Shown here in pieces: positions 1 through 6,787 of a DNA stretch of 15,156 nucleotides. The number at the start of each line of letters is the position of its first letter. The first letter of the stretch is position 1. The position numbers were made by a program, and so were the translations under genes. The notes below the pieces were generated by a model. The model was given only the letters and a program-made list of their open reading frames with translations, did no database searches and was not told the DNA's origin. Source of the stretch: Deltaproteobacteria bacterium (GTDB lineage: Bacteria; Desulfobacterota; Desulfobulbia; Desulfobulbales; BM004); assembly GCA_020346205.1 (NCBI GenBank), contig CP070776.1, positions 540,372 to 555,527 of the forward strand. Direction: 5' to 3'.

Positions 1-20
1 TCGATCGCGTTGACAATAAA

Positions 21-86
21 TGTTTAGAATATTGAAATTTCGTCATTTGATATTGTTTAGGATTTCGTATTTGTGATTTGTTATTT
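21..86. repeat. AT-rich imperfect tandem repeat, two ~33-nt copies
   Basis: The left edge of the window, downstream of fbp, is AT-rich and made of related short words (ATTTCGT, ATTTGAT, ATTTGTG). TGTTTAG occurs at 21-27 and again at 54-60, each followed by a stretch rich in TTTCG/TTTG, giving two degenerate units of about 33 nt. No coding potential is visible. It may continue to the left of the window. Function is unknown. Confidence 0.3.
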
Positions 87-106
87 AAAGCTGTTATAAC
101 AGCTTT
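87..106 (-). terminator. 20-bp perfect palindrome overlapping the fbp stop codon
   Basis: AAAGCTGTTA followed by its exact reverse complement TAACAGCTTT. The fbp stop codon (94-96) lies inside it. As RNA it would fold to a 7-bp stem with a UUAUAA loop. The downstream minus-strand sequence is AT-rich but has no clean U run, so this is at best a weak terminator. It could equally be a protein-binding palindrome or chance. Confidence 0.3.
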
Positions 107-1146
107 TCTCCCTGCATGATTTCTGTTACTTTCTCTACATCAGCCTTGCAGCCAATAAAAAGAGGTACCCGTTCATGCAGTTCTGTTGCCTTTATATCCA
201 GAATACGCTGCTTGCCGTCGGTTGCAGCACCGCCTGCCTGTTCAGCAATAAAAGCAAGTGGTGCTGCCTCGCAAAGCAGTCTGAGTTTACCGTGCGGCTT
301 ATGGGGGTCGTTGCTGTCTGCCGGATACATGTAGATACCACCGTAGAGGAGGTTGCGATGAAAATCAGCCACCATGGCACCAATGTATCTTGCTGTATAA
401 GGCTTGCCGCGTTCATTTTTTGATGACTTGAAGTAGTTGATCACGGCCCTGGTCCTCTCGTCCCAGTATTCGGTATAGGCTTCGTTGACCGAGTAAATCT
501 TGCCGCGCTCAGGCATGGTGATATTCTGGTGTGAGAGGAGGAATTCACCGACAGACGGATCAAGAGTAAAACCATGCACCCCTTTACCTGCTGTATAGAC
601 CAGCATTGTGCTTGAACCGTAGAGGAAATATCCTGCTGCAACCTGCTCGTACCCATAACGCAGAAAATTATCCAGTGCGCCGCAGCCTGATTTTTCAATT
701 CTACGATGGATAGAGAAAATGGTGCCGATACTTGCATTGGCATCAATATTCGAGGAGCCATCCAGTGGATCGAATGCCAGAACATAATTCCCCTTGGGCA
801 TATCATCCGGTATCTCTATGACATCGGCATTTTCCTCAGAAGACATGGCACAGAGGAGGCCTGAGCGTTCCATCCTGTAGATAAGCGCCTGGTTGGCAAA
901 CTCGTCGAGCTTCTTGACCTTTTCGCCCTGGACATTGATGTCTCCGGTAGCCCCGAGGATATCTGCCAGGCCGGCCTTGTTGACTTCCCGTGAGATGAGT
1001 TTGGCACTGATGATCAGTTCGCTTAACAACCTGGTAAATTGCCCTGAAGCAGCAGGGCACTCATCCTGACAGAGAAGAAGATGTTCTGTGATAGTTGTGC
1101 CGAGCCGGTAGCTCAGATTGGCACGTTGGGCTTCTGTTGGCTGCAT
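94..1146 (-). CDS. fbp: Class I fructose-1,6-bisphosphatase
   Basis: Hydrolyses fructose 1,6-bisphosphate to fructose 6-phosphate and phosphate in the cytosol, the committed step of gluconeogenesis. The 350-residue length is normal for class I enzymes. Visible family motifs are the metal-binding acidic pair at E104-E105 (SSEEN), the signature [11 protein letters not shown] at 125-135, the substrate-binding stretch [18 protein letters not shown] near 253-270, and the late metal-ligand glutamate in LCEAAPLAF (E293). The start is well supported by an AAGGAGG Shine-Dalgarno (minus strand, 1153-1159) six bases before the ATG. It is the last gene of a three-gene operon, 20 bp after the Mth938-domain gene. 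No truncation or missing motif is seen. The family call is near certain; physiological control (for example AMP sensitivity) cannot be read from the sequence. Confidence 0.97.
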   Translation of the reverse strand: MQPTEAQRANLSYRLGTTITEHLLLCQDECPAASGQFTRLLSELIISAKLISREVNKAGLADILGATGDINVQGEKVKKLDEFANQALIYRMERSGLLCAMSSEENADVIEIPDDMPKGNYVLAFDPLDGSSNIDANASIGTIFSIHRRIEKSGCGALDNFLRYGYEQVAAGYFLYGSSTMLVYTAGKGVHGFTLDPSVGEFLLSHQNITMPERGKIYSVNEAYTEYWDERTRAVINYFKSSKNERGKPYTARYIGAMVADFHRNLLYGGIYMYPADSNDPHKPHGKLRLLCEAAPLAFIAEQAGGAATDGKQRILDIKATELHERVPLFIGCKADVEKVTEIMQGEKLL

Positions 1147-1166
1147 TTAAGGCCTCCTTATTTCTC

Positions 1167-1514
1167 TTAGCAGGTCAAGTGGAAGCAACCTCCAATTTTT
1201 CTTATGCCTGACATTTGGTTGTATGTTTCAACAGCCTTTCCGCTTTTTTGAAAAATGAATTGAATATTGCCGGAGGCCAAGTATTCTTTCAGTTCATCCG
1301 TGGGCTGCATGACACCCATGGCACCGGTACCGCAGATGATAGTTTCCGGCCCTGATGTAATCAGTTCTGCAAGGTCATTTTTTGTGAGCACATGTCCCTG
1401 TTTTCGCCACCAGGGGCTATGGATTCTGCCATCCGGAAAAATGATGACATCCTTGGTGTAAAGGGAATCATCTATTACCATGCGGCCGAAACTGTAAGAG
1501 TTTATTATGGGCAT
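1167..1514 (-). CDS. Mth938-like domain protein (DUF498/AAMDC family)
   Basis: A 115-residue protein that is almost entirely one Mth938-like domain. The family features seen are the N-terminal INSYSFGRMVIDD strand region, FPDGRIHSPWWRKQGH near 26-41, the glycine-rich IICGTGAMGVMQP around 59-71, and the segment ending GKAVETYNQM. Members include archaeal MTH938, human AAMDC and the complex I assembly factor NDUFAF3. A catalytic activity is not established for the bacterial proteins, so no reaction is assigned. It starts one base after the stop codon of the PPOX-family gene, with no strong Shine-Dalgarno of its own, which suggests translational coupling. The C-terminal ending GGCFHLTC carries two cysteines that could bind metal or form a disulfide, but that is speculation. 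Confidence 0.85.
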   Translation of the reverse strand: MPIINSYSFGRMVIDDSLYTKDVIIFPDGRIHSPWWRKQGHVLTKNDLAELITSGPETIICGTGAMGVMQPTDELKEYLASGNIQFIFQKSGKAVETYNQMSGIRKIGGCFHLTC

Positions 1515-1515
1515 T

Positions 1516-1953
1516 TTAAAATTCCACCAAATCCCGGTGGCCGAAGGCTACAGTATTATCAAGAAAATATCCCCTGGTCGGCTCAATTTTGAAAATTACC
1601 AGTTCTGGGTTGGGTGGCATATCTTCCATGCCGGGAAACTTCTTTGCCATGAGCTCTAACAGCCTCACTGCTTCTGTTTCCATAGTAATCAGGGTGGCCT
1701 TGCCCTCCATCTGCACTCCCTGGATTACCATGATATCCTCGTAATTCTCATCTACTGCATAGGCAACCGCAGGGTTCTTGAGAATATTTTCTGCCTTGCG
1801 GCTTTTCCTGTCAGTGACGAAGTAGGCAGTGCAACCTTCTGACACATAACCGACAGTATGTACTTGCGGCTTTGATTCTTTGTTAACCGTACCGAGCCTC
1901 AGATAAGGATGAGAAACAAGATAATCCGAAATTTTTGCCTTGATAGTATCCAT
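1516..1953 (-). CDS. Pyridoxamine 5'-phosphate oxidase-family (FMN-binding split barrel) protein
   Basis: A 145-residue protein with the fold pattern of small PPOX-family flavoproteins: an N-terminal helix (MDTIKAKISDYL), the strand pair LRLGTVNKESKPQVHTVGYV, VTDRKSRKAENILKNPAVAYAV in the middle, and the late motif FLDNTVAFGHRD. Such proteins bind FMN or F420 or a heme breakdown product; the ligand and reaction cannot be told here, and it is not likely to be the true vitamin B6 enzyme PdxH given its size. An upstream in-frame ATG at 1975-1977 exists, but AGGAGA lies seven bases before the ATG at 1951-1953, so I chose the shorter form. It is first in the operon with the Mth938-domain gene and fbp, and is divergent from the hydrolase gene across 166 bp. 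Confidence 0.85.
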   Translation of the reverse strand: MDTIKAKISDYLVSHPYLRLGTVNKESKPQVHTVGYVSEGCTAYFVTDRKSRKAENILKNPAVAYAVDENYEDIMVIQGVQMEGKATLITMETEAVRLLELMAKKFPGMEDMPPNPELVIFKIEPTRGYFLDNTVAFGHRDLVEF

Positions 1954-2119
1954 TTTCTTTCTCCTGTCTTGAAACAAGTTATAAGAATGCAGAGGAACAA
2001 ATATGATCTTTTGTTATTTTTTAGAAAAGGAGATACAAATAGTATAAATTACAAACTGCCAAGAATCATCAGCTTTTTTACAATGATGTTTTCTGGTAAG
2101 GAATTAAGGAAACAGAAAG

Positions 2120-3001
2120 GTGGCAAAAAGAGGAACGATGTCAAATATTTTCTGGTCCATAACAATACTTGCCGCTGGCATGTATGGTGCCCTCTGTCTA
2201 TACCTGTTCCTTATGCAGGCTAAGCTTCTCTATTATCCCAATATCCCCTCAAGGAAGTTGACAGCAAGTCCAAAGGATATAGGCCTGGAATACGAGTCTG
2301 TCTCCATTACTGCCAGTGACGGGGTAACAATACATGGCTGGTTTGTTCCGGCAAAAGAAGAGAGGGGAACGGTTCTGTTCTTTCATGGTAATGCCGGGAA
2401 TATCTCCCACCGGCTTGATTCACTTAAGATATTTCATGATCTTGGCCTTTCTTCCTTCATAATTGATTACCGGGGTTACGGGCGTAGCCAGGGCTCAATT
2501 TCCGAACAAGGTACATATTTTGATGCCGAGTCCGCCTGGAGCTATTTAACAGAAAAAAGAAATATCCCTGCCCAGGAAATTATTGTTTTTGGCAGGTCTC
2601 TGGGAGGAGCAATCGCTGCGTTTGTTGCTTCCAGCAAGAACCCGGGCGCTCTCATACTCGAATCATCCTTTACTTCAGTACCGGATATGGCTGCCAGACT
2701 ATATCCAATTTTCCCGGTCAGGCTGTTGAGCAGGTTTCAATACAATACAAAAAAGATGCTTCAGTCTGTCTCCAGCCCAGTGTTAATTATCCATAGTCCG
2801 GATGACGAGATAATTCCTTTTGAGAACGGACAGATGCTCTATGAAAGTGCCCGGGCTCCTAAGAGTATGCTCACAATCCACGGAGGACATAATGAGGGAT
2901 TTCTGGTCAGCGGCAGTATGTATAGGGACGGTATAGAAAATTTTATCGAGGCAACTCTTTTGGGATCAACTGAAATAAAAAATAAGGATCTTGTAGAATA
3001 A
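2120..3001 (+). CDS. Alpha/beta hydrolase, Bem46/ABHD13-like, membrane anchored
   Basis: An alpha/beta-hydrolase of about 293 residues. An N-terminal hydrophobic helix (about residues 9-32) is followed by the QAKLLYYP motif common in Bem46/ABHD13-like proteins, suggesting an inner-membrane anchor with the catalytic domain on one face. The oxyanion region is FFHGNAGN (87-94). The nucleophile elbow GRSLGG places the catalytic serine at 160, the acid is probably D229 in SPDDEIIP, and the histidine is H257 in GGHNEG. The substrate (an ester, thioester or peptide) is unknown. Start choice is open: a GTG at 2120 has AAGGA nine bases upstream, while an ATG at 2138 (six codons in) has AGAGG only four bases upstream. 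It converges with the next gene, with 7 bp between the stop codons and no terminator visible. Confidence 0.88.
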   Translation: MAKRGTMSNIFWSITILAAGMYGALCLYLFLMQAKLLYYPNIPSRKLTASPKDIGLEYESVSITASDGVTIHGWFVPAKEERGTVLFFHGNAGNISHRLDSLKIFHDLGLSSFIIDYRGYGRSQGSISEQGTYFDAESAWSYLTEKRNIPAQEIIVFGRSLGGAIAAFVASSKNPGALILESSFTSVPDMAARLYPIFPVRLLSRFQYNTKKMLQSVSSPVLIIHSPDDEIIPFENGQMLYESARAPKSMLTIHGGHNEGFLVSGSMYRDGIENFIEATLLGSTEIKNKDLVE

Positions 3002-3008
3002 AACTAAA

Positions 3009-3413
3009 CTACTCTTCATCGCTTGATGCTTTCGGCATGAGGAGCACAAGGAAGAATAGCGCCACGGAAAAAGGAGGGATCCAGTAAAGTATACGGATGA
3101 GAGCTGCGGTCAGGTCAAAGGTCTTTCGAGTTGCATAGGGGCCGATGAGTTCGGTTTGCTGGGGTGAAATAAAGGCTTTTTTATGGGTTCTCCGCGCCAG
3201 GGACATGCTTATATCCTTGATTTTTTCGTTGTGGGGCAGAAGGGAACCACCGGCAATATACATGATCAGGAATACATCTCTCTCCTTTTCAGCATATTCG
3301 GTTATCGTTATGCCAAAATAGGGTATTCGGGCTATTGAGCCGTAAAGCGTACAGTTCAAGTACACTGAAGTTGTAAATAACATAATGATAATAAAGAGAA
3401 AAAATGATCGCAT
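3009..3413 (-). CDS. Unrecognised small two-helix membrane protein
   Basis: I do not recognise this 134-residue protein. It has an N-terminal hydrophobic helix (about 3-20), a central soluble section (about 22-104) and a second hydrophobic helix (about 107-127, WIPPFSVALFFLVLLMP), ending in acidic SSDEE. Both ends would be on the same side of the membrane, with the central section probably periplasmic. The central part contains the charged stretch SLARRTHKKAFISPQQTELIGPYATRKTFDLTAALIR without a metal or catalytic motif I can name. C21 just after the first helix does not sit in a convincing lipobox. It has no strong Shine-Dalgarno. Its real-gene status rests on the well-formed helices and on filling an otherwise empty 670-bp interval. 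Confidence 0.6.
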   Translation of the reverse strand: MRSFFLFIIIMLFTTSVYLNCTLYGSIARIPYFGITITEYAEKERDVFLIMYIAGGSLLPHNEKIKDISMSLARRTHKKAFISPQQTELIGPYATRKTFDLTAALIRILYWIPPFSVALFFLVLLMPKASSDEE

Positions 3414-3570
3414 TGAAGATTAATCTTTCTATATTGTCAGTTTCGAATAATTGCTCTCGTTCCACAGGTATTAAACACATCTTCAGCTGATATTAATAGG
3501 CCATGGCTATAACTGCGGGACTTTTCGCGATTACATGTTTAACTGAAACCCCGAAAAATAAAAGATTTTT

Positions 3571-3600
3571 TTGACAAAACAGGGCAGATATTGCTTAAAA
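3571..3600 (+). promoter_or_regulatory. Candidate sigma-70 promoter for the selenoprotein gene
   Basis: A perfect -35 hexamer TTGACA (3571-3576) is followed after 17-18 bases by the AT-rich sequence CTTAAAA (3594-3600) as a poor -10. The next ATG with a good ribosome site is at 3668, leaving a leader of about 60 nt. The rest of the gap from 3414 to 3667 shows no gene or clear RNA element. Confidence 0.4.
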
Positions 3601-3652
3601 AGAGAGTTGAGAATCAGAAAATGCTTATAACCTGGCAATTATTTGATTAAGT

Positions 3653-3659
3653 AAAGGAG
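3653..3659 (+). promoter_or_regulatory. Ribosome binding site of the selenoprotein gene
   Basis: AAAGGAG ends eight bases before the ATG at 3668. It is one of the better Shine-Dalgarno sequences here and fixes the start of the fusion protein. No comparable site precedes the downstream open segment at 3899, which argues that this segment is not an independent gene. Confidence 0.8.
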
Positions 3660-3667
3660 TTTTTACT

Positions 3668-4510
3668 ATGGGAGTTCTGGATTACTTTAAATCGATTCCA
3701 ACCATGACCGCTGAAGAGGTACGGCGGCTTCTCGCTGAGAAACACCCTGATGAGTATAATCTGGTGGATGTGCGTCAACCTGGTGAATACGAAATTGACC
3801 ATATACCTGGTGCCAATTTGATCCCCATGGCAGAATTAAAGAACAGGCTCGATGATATCGACCCTGAAAAACCTACCATAGCTTACTGAGCAGCAGGGGT
3901 GCGCAGCCGGTCGGCTGCAACGTTACTGCTTGGAGCTGGATTAAAAAATGTCTTTAGCATGGAAGGAGGCATTCGGTCCTGGAAAGGTTTGGTTGCCCAT
4001 GGTCTGCCGGAAGCAGGCATGGCCTATTTTTCACCTGCTGCAAATGCTGAAGAGATTGTCGGATTGGCCTGGGCCCTGGAAGAAGGATCAAAGCTTTTCT
4101 ACCAGGGCGTTTCTGATCATTTCAGTGATGATAAAGAGGCGCAGGAAATGTTCAGCTGGTTGGTATCGGCAGAAAAGAGTCATGAGAAGCATCTGCTGGA
4201 AACATATGAAAACCTGACAGGGAAAAAGCCGGATTTTACTAACCTGCGGGATAAGTTCAGTGACTCCCTGAGTGGGTCTGTTATGGAGGGAGGGGTTGCA
4301 GTTGAAGAGGCTCTTGCCTGGATAGAGGACAAAGGTGTTTCTGAAAGCTTGGAATTGGCCATTGCCATGGAGGTCAATGCCTATGACCTTTATATTAAAA
4401 TGAGCAGGGCCATAGAAGATAAGCAGGCCCAGCTGATCTTTGAAAAACTATCAGAAGAGGAGCAGGTTCATCTTGAAAAACTTGCAAGCCTTCTTGATAA
4501 CAGGGTCTGA
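3668..4510 (+). CDS. Selenocysteine-containing rhodanese fused to a rubrerythrin-like di-iron domain
   Basis: Read as one 280-residue protein through the in-frame TGA at 3887-3889 (residue 74). Residues 1-110 are a single rhodanese domain: LVDVRQPGEYEIDHIPGA near 32-49, then strand PTIAY, then U-A-A-G-V-R at 74-79. This matches the family's six-residue active loop C-x-x-G-x-R with Sec in place of catalytic Cys, followed by SRSAATLLLGAGLKNV and MEGGIRSWKG. Residues about 126-278 form a four-helix ferritin/rubrerythrin-like domain with candidate di-iron ligands E138/E139, E169-x-x-H172, E235 and E265-x-x-H268. No rubredoxin domain follows. Rhodaneses move sulfane sulfur through a persulfide; rubrerythrin domains reduce peroxide. 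A joint role in sulfur/selenium transfer or peroxide defence is inference. The alternative is a gene broken by a Cys-to-stop mutation, but the hairpin after TGA and the intact downstream frame argue against it. Confidence 0.88.
3887..3930 (+). promoter_or_regulatory. Bacterial SECIS element with its UGA codon
   Basis: UGA at 3887-3889. GCAGCC (3903-3908) pairs perfectly with GGCUGC (3913-3918) around the loop GGUC (3909-3912). The loop G is 19 bases after UGA, close to the spacing and GGUC loop that I recall for E. coli fdhF. A lower stem AGCAG (3892-3896) with CUGCU (3926-3930) can close the structure across an asymmetric internal loop. Bacterial SelB recognises such hairpins, which lie inside the coding region just after UGA. 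The fold was done by eye. Confidence 0.82.
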
Positions 4511-4723
4511 ACCGGAAGATGTTTTTTCAATGATATTGGCTAAAATCTGCTGTTTTTCATTGGAATATTTTTTCACACATGGTAGGAGAATTTTCTGGGA
4601 GTTGGCGGAATCTTGTTATCAACTATTTAATCAGCTATTTAGGGACTTAAAAATAAAGCTACAATTGGGATTTTCTGACAGTCATTTAGCTGGCAGCTGG
4701 AAACTATGCTGTATGGAGGTGTG

Positions 4724-6256
4724 ATGGTTCGTTTTATAGGTAAGAAGCTGGGCAGGGCTATACTGACCGTATTAACTATTGCCCTAGCTTTGCCTCTGGC
4801 AATATTCATTGTTGCTTCAGCCGCGCATCAGGCCAATGACATGATTGGTGAAATGACCCGTTTTAGCAATGATTTGTTTCATTCGGTATATGGGGGCATA
4901 GAATATCCTATGTCTGTAGGTGACAGTGAGGCAGTCCGTGAGCAGTTGCTCCAGATGAGCAGCGGGTTGCAAGATGTTCAAATCTATATAACTGACCTGA
5001 ATCAGCATGCCACTTATTCCACCGACGCTGATATGATCGGTAGAAAGATTGATAATTCCATATACAATCAGACAGTTTGGAAAGAATTGATCAGTCAACC
5101 GAAAAGCAATGAGGTAATAAAGAGCAGTTTTGAGGAGGAGATTGAAGGAAAAAGGTACCTCAGTATGGTGCGGCTCGTTAAAAATCAGGAAAAATGTCAT
5201 CAGTGCCATGGGAGTGACCAGGAGGTCCTGGGGTCCATGGTTGTCAGGATGGGAACCGATCAGATATATGCCAATATTTATTCCCATGTCAGAAACAATT
5301 TCTTTGTAGGGGTTCTGAGTATTGGAGTAATAATTTCCTTTACCTACCTGATGCTTTTCCTGATGGTGACAAAGCCGGTGAAAGAGTTGGCTAAGGAACT
5401 TGAGGAACTACCTGATAAGATTGATGAAGGTGAATTAGAGACCCGGAAAATAATAAAGCGGGAAAATGAGATTGGGTGTCTGGAAAAAACTTACTATAAA
5501 ATGCGCAAGGAACTCTTTGATAAGAACGAGATAATCAAGAATACAAATGAAGAACTTAGTGCCGCGAACAAAGAGCTCGAGGCCTTTGCCTATTCCGTCT
5601 CCCATGATCTCAGAGCGCCGTTAAGAAATATTGACGGTTTTTCCAAGATCATATTAGAGGAGTATGGCGATAAGCTTGAAGGCACGGGTGAGCATTACCT
5701 GACCCGGGTACGCAATGGCGCCACGAAGATGTCCCAACTCATAGATGATATGTTAAGCTTTTCCAGGGCCGGCAGGACCGAACTGCGCCTGGAAAAGGTC
5801 AGTATGAACCGGTTGATAAACAATGCCCTGCGAGATTTTACCGAGGTGATAAAGGAGAAGGACATTGATGTAAAGGTTGATGACCTGCCTGAGGTTGTTT
5901 GTGATCAGAAAATGATCCAGCATGTTTTTGCCAATTTTATATCCAATGCAATCAAATACAGCAGTGAAGAAGAGAGGCCCAAAATCCTGATCGGTTTTGA
6001 TGAAGAGCTTAAGGCATTTTACATCAAGGACAACGGCATTGGTTTTGAGATGCAGTACCATGACAAGATTTTTCAGGTCTTCCAGCGCTTGCAACTGCCA
6101 GAAGATTATGAAGGTACTGGAATAGGTCTTGCCATTGTCAAGCGCTTGGTTGAGCGGCACCATGGTAAGATCTGGGCTGAGTCAGAACTTGGTTCCGGTT
6201 CCACATTTTATGTGCTGTTGCCGTTAGAGGGCAAGGGTGAACAAATCACAACTTAA
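4724..6256 (+). CDS. Membrane histidine kinase with a periplasmic c-type heme sensor domain
   Basis: A sensor kinase of 510 residues. TM1 is about 9-34, a periplasmic sensor domain about 35-190, and TM2 about 193-216. A linker with coiled-coil character (about 260-288) follows, then HisKA with the phospho-acceptor His294 in AYSVSHDLRAPLRNIDGF. The HATPase has its N box at NFISNAIKYSS, G1 DNGIGF and G2 GTGIGLAIVKR. The sensor domain contains C158-H-Q-C161-H162, a CxxCH motif for covalent heme c, in a context (EKCHQCHGSDQEVLG) shared by many deltaproteobacterial sensors, so redox, O2 or NO sensing is likely. The ATG at 4724 is preferred because GGAGGT lies just upstream; an in-frame ATG at 4706 would add six residues. 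The 213-bp gap before it shows no clear promoter or terminator. No DNA-binding partner is adjacent; the next gene is a lone receiver. Confidence 0.92.
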   Translation: MVRFIGKKLGRAILTVLTIALALPLAIFIVASAAHQANDMIGEMTRFSNDLFHSVYGGIEYPMSVGDSEAVREQLLQMSSGLQDVQIYITDLNQHATYSTDADMIGRKIDNSIYNQTVWKELISQPKSNEVIKSSFEEEIEGKRYLSMVRLVKNQEKCHQCHGSDQEVLGSMVVRMGTDQIYANIYSHVRNNFFVGVLSIGVIISFTYLMLFLMVTKPVKELAKELEELPDKIDEGELETRKIIKRENEIGCLEKTYYKMRKELFDKNEIIKNTNEELSAANKELEAFAYSVSHDLRAPLRNIDGFSKIILEEYGDKLEGTGEHYLTRVRNGATKMSQLIDDMLSFSRAGRTELRLEKVSMNRLINNALRDFTEVIKEKDIDVKVDDLPEVVCDQKMIQHVFANFISNAIKYSSEEERPKILIGFDEELKAFYIKDNGIGFEMQYHDKIFQVFQRLQLPEDYEGTGIGLAIVKRLVERHHGKIWAESELGSGSTFYVLLPLEGKGEQITT

Positions 6257-6313
6257 GAAAACCTGCTATGCGGCAGATATTTTAGCAGAGCTTTAAACAG
6301 CAAGGAGGACAAT

Positions 6314-6760
6314 ATGCTAACAAACCAGGTGAATGAAATTTTACTTGTGGAAGATAATCCCGATGATGTCGAATTAGCACTGCATGCTCTGAAAAGGAAC
6401 AACATATTAAATCCCATAGTGGTGGCGCGGGATGGACAGGAGGCACTGGATTATTTGTTTTATGGCGGTAAATATGCAGAATCAAAGCATGAAATACCTG
6501 CCCTAATTCTGCTTGACCTGAAATTACCCAAGGTTGATGGCATTGAAGTTTTACGGAAAATTAAGGAAGAGACCAGCATAAAGAAGGTACCTGTCGTGAT
6601 ACTGACATCTTCCAAAGAAGAAAAAGACCTCGTTGAAAGCTATGACCTGGGAGTAAACAGTTATATCAGAAAACCTGTGGACTTTGATCAGTTTGTAGAG
6701 ACAGTGCGTTACATCGGTTATTACTGGTTATTGCTCAACGAGTCGCCCACTGAAGGATAG
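6314..6760 (+). CDS. Single-domain response regulator, Rcp1-like
   Basis: A 148-residue stand-alone receiver domain. It has the acidic pocket E13-D14 ([17 protein letters not shown]), phospho-acceptor D68 in LILLDLKLPKVDG, the switch threonine T98 in VVILTSS, and K120 in YIRKPVDF. The sequence VARDGQEALDYLF, the insertion before the phosphorylation strand (YGGKYAESKHEIPALILLDL) and the tail IGYYWLLLNESP are typical of the Rcp1 group that partners phytochrome-type and related HWE/HisKA kinases. It has no output domain, so it probably passes phosphate on or acts by protein contact. A strong AGGAGG precedes the start, and it lies 57 bp after the heme kinase gene, its likely phosphodonor. Confidence 0.93.
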   Translation: MLTNQVNEILLVEDNPDDVELALHALKRNNILNPIVVARDGQEALDYLFYGGKYAESKHEIPALILLDLKLPKVDGIEVLRKIKEETSIKKVPVVILTSSKEEKDLVESYDLGVNSYIRKPVDFDQFVETVRYIGYYWLLLNESPTEG

Positions 6761-6787
6761 TGGGAATAACTAAACCTTCCTGTTGCG

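Noticed and set aside
10..30. TTGACA (10-15) and TAGAAT (25-30) as a sigma-70 promoter at the left edge
   Set aside because: Spacing is only 9 bases, far too short, and no plus-strand gene follows.
2025..2050. AAAAGGAGATACAAATAG as a ribosome site for a small gene upstream of the hydrolase
   Set aside because: No start codon at suitable spacing, and the frame closes at once.
3899..4510. A separate ferritin-like gene starting at GTG 3899
   Set aside because: There is no Shine-Dalgarno, and its first 35 residues are the second half of the rhodanese fold starting mid active loop; it is the continuation of the selenoprotein.
3668..4510. A pseudogene broken by a nonsense mutation
   Set aside because: The stop is TGA, lies exactly at the catalytic Cys codon, is followed by a SECIS-like hairpin, and the rest of the frame is intact with conserved ligands.
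4601..4620. TTGGCGGAATCTTGTTA as a sigma-54 promoter for the heme kinase gene
   Set aside because: The -24 and -12 blocks are one base too close and the GC dinucleotide is missing.
4440..4724. A 94-residue open frame between the selenoprotein and the heme kinase
   Set aside because: It overlaps the rubrerythrin-domain 3' end in another frame, lacks a ribosome site and has no recognisable protein features.
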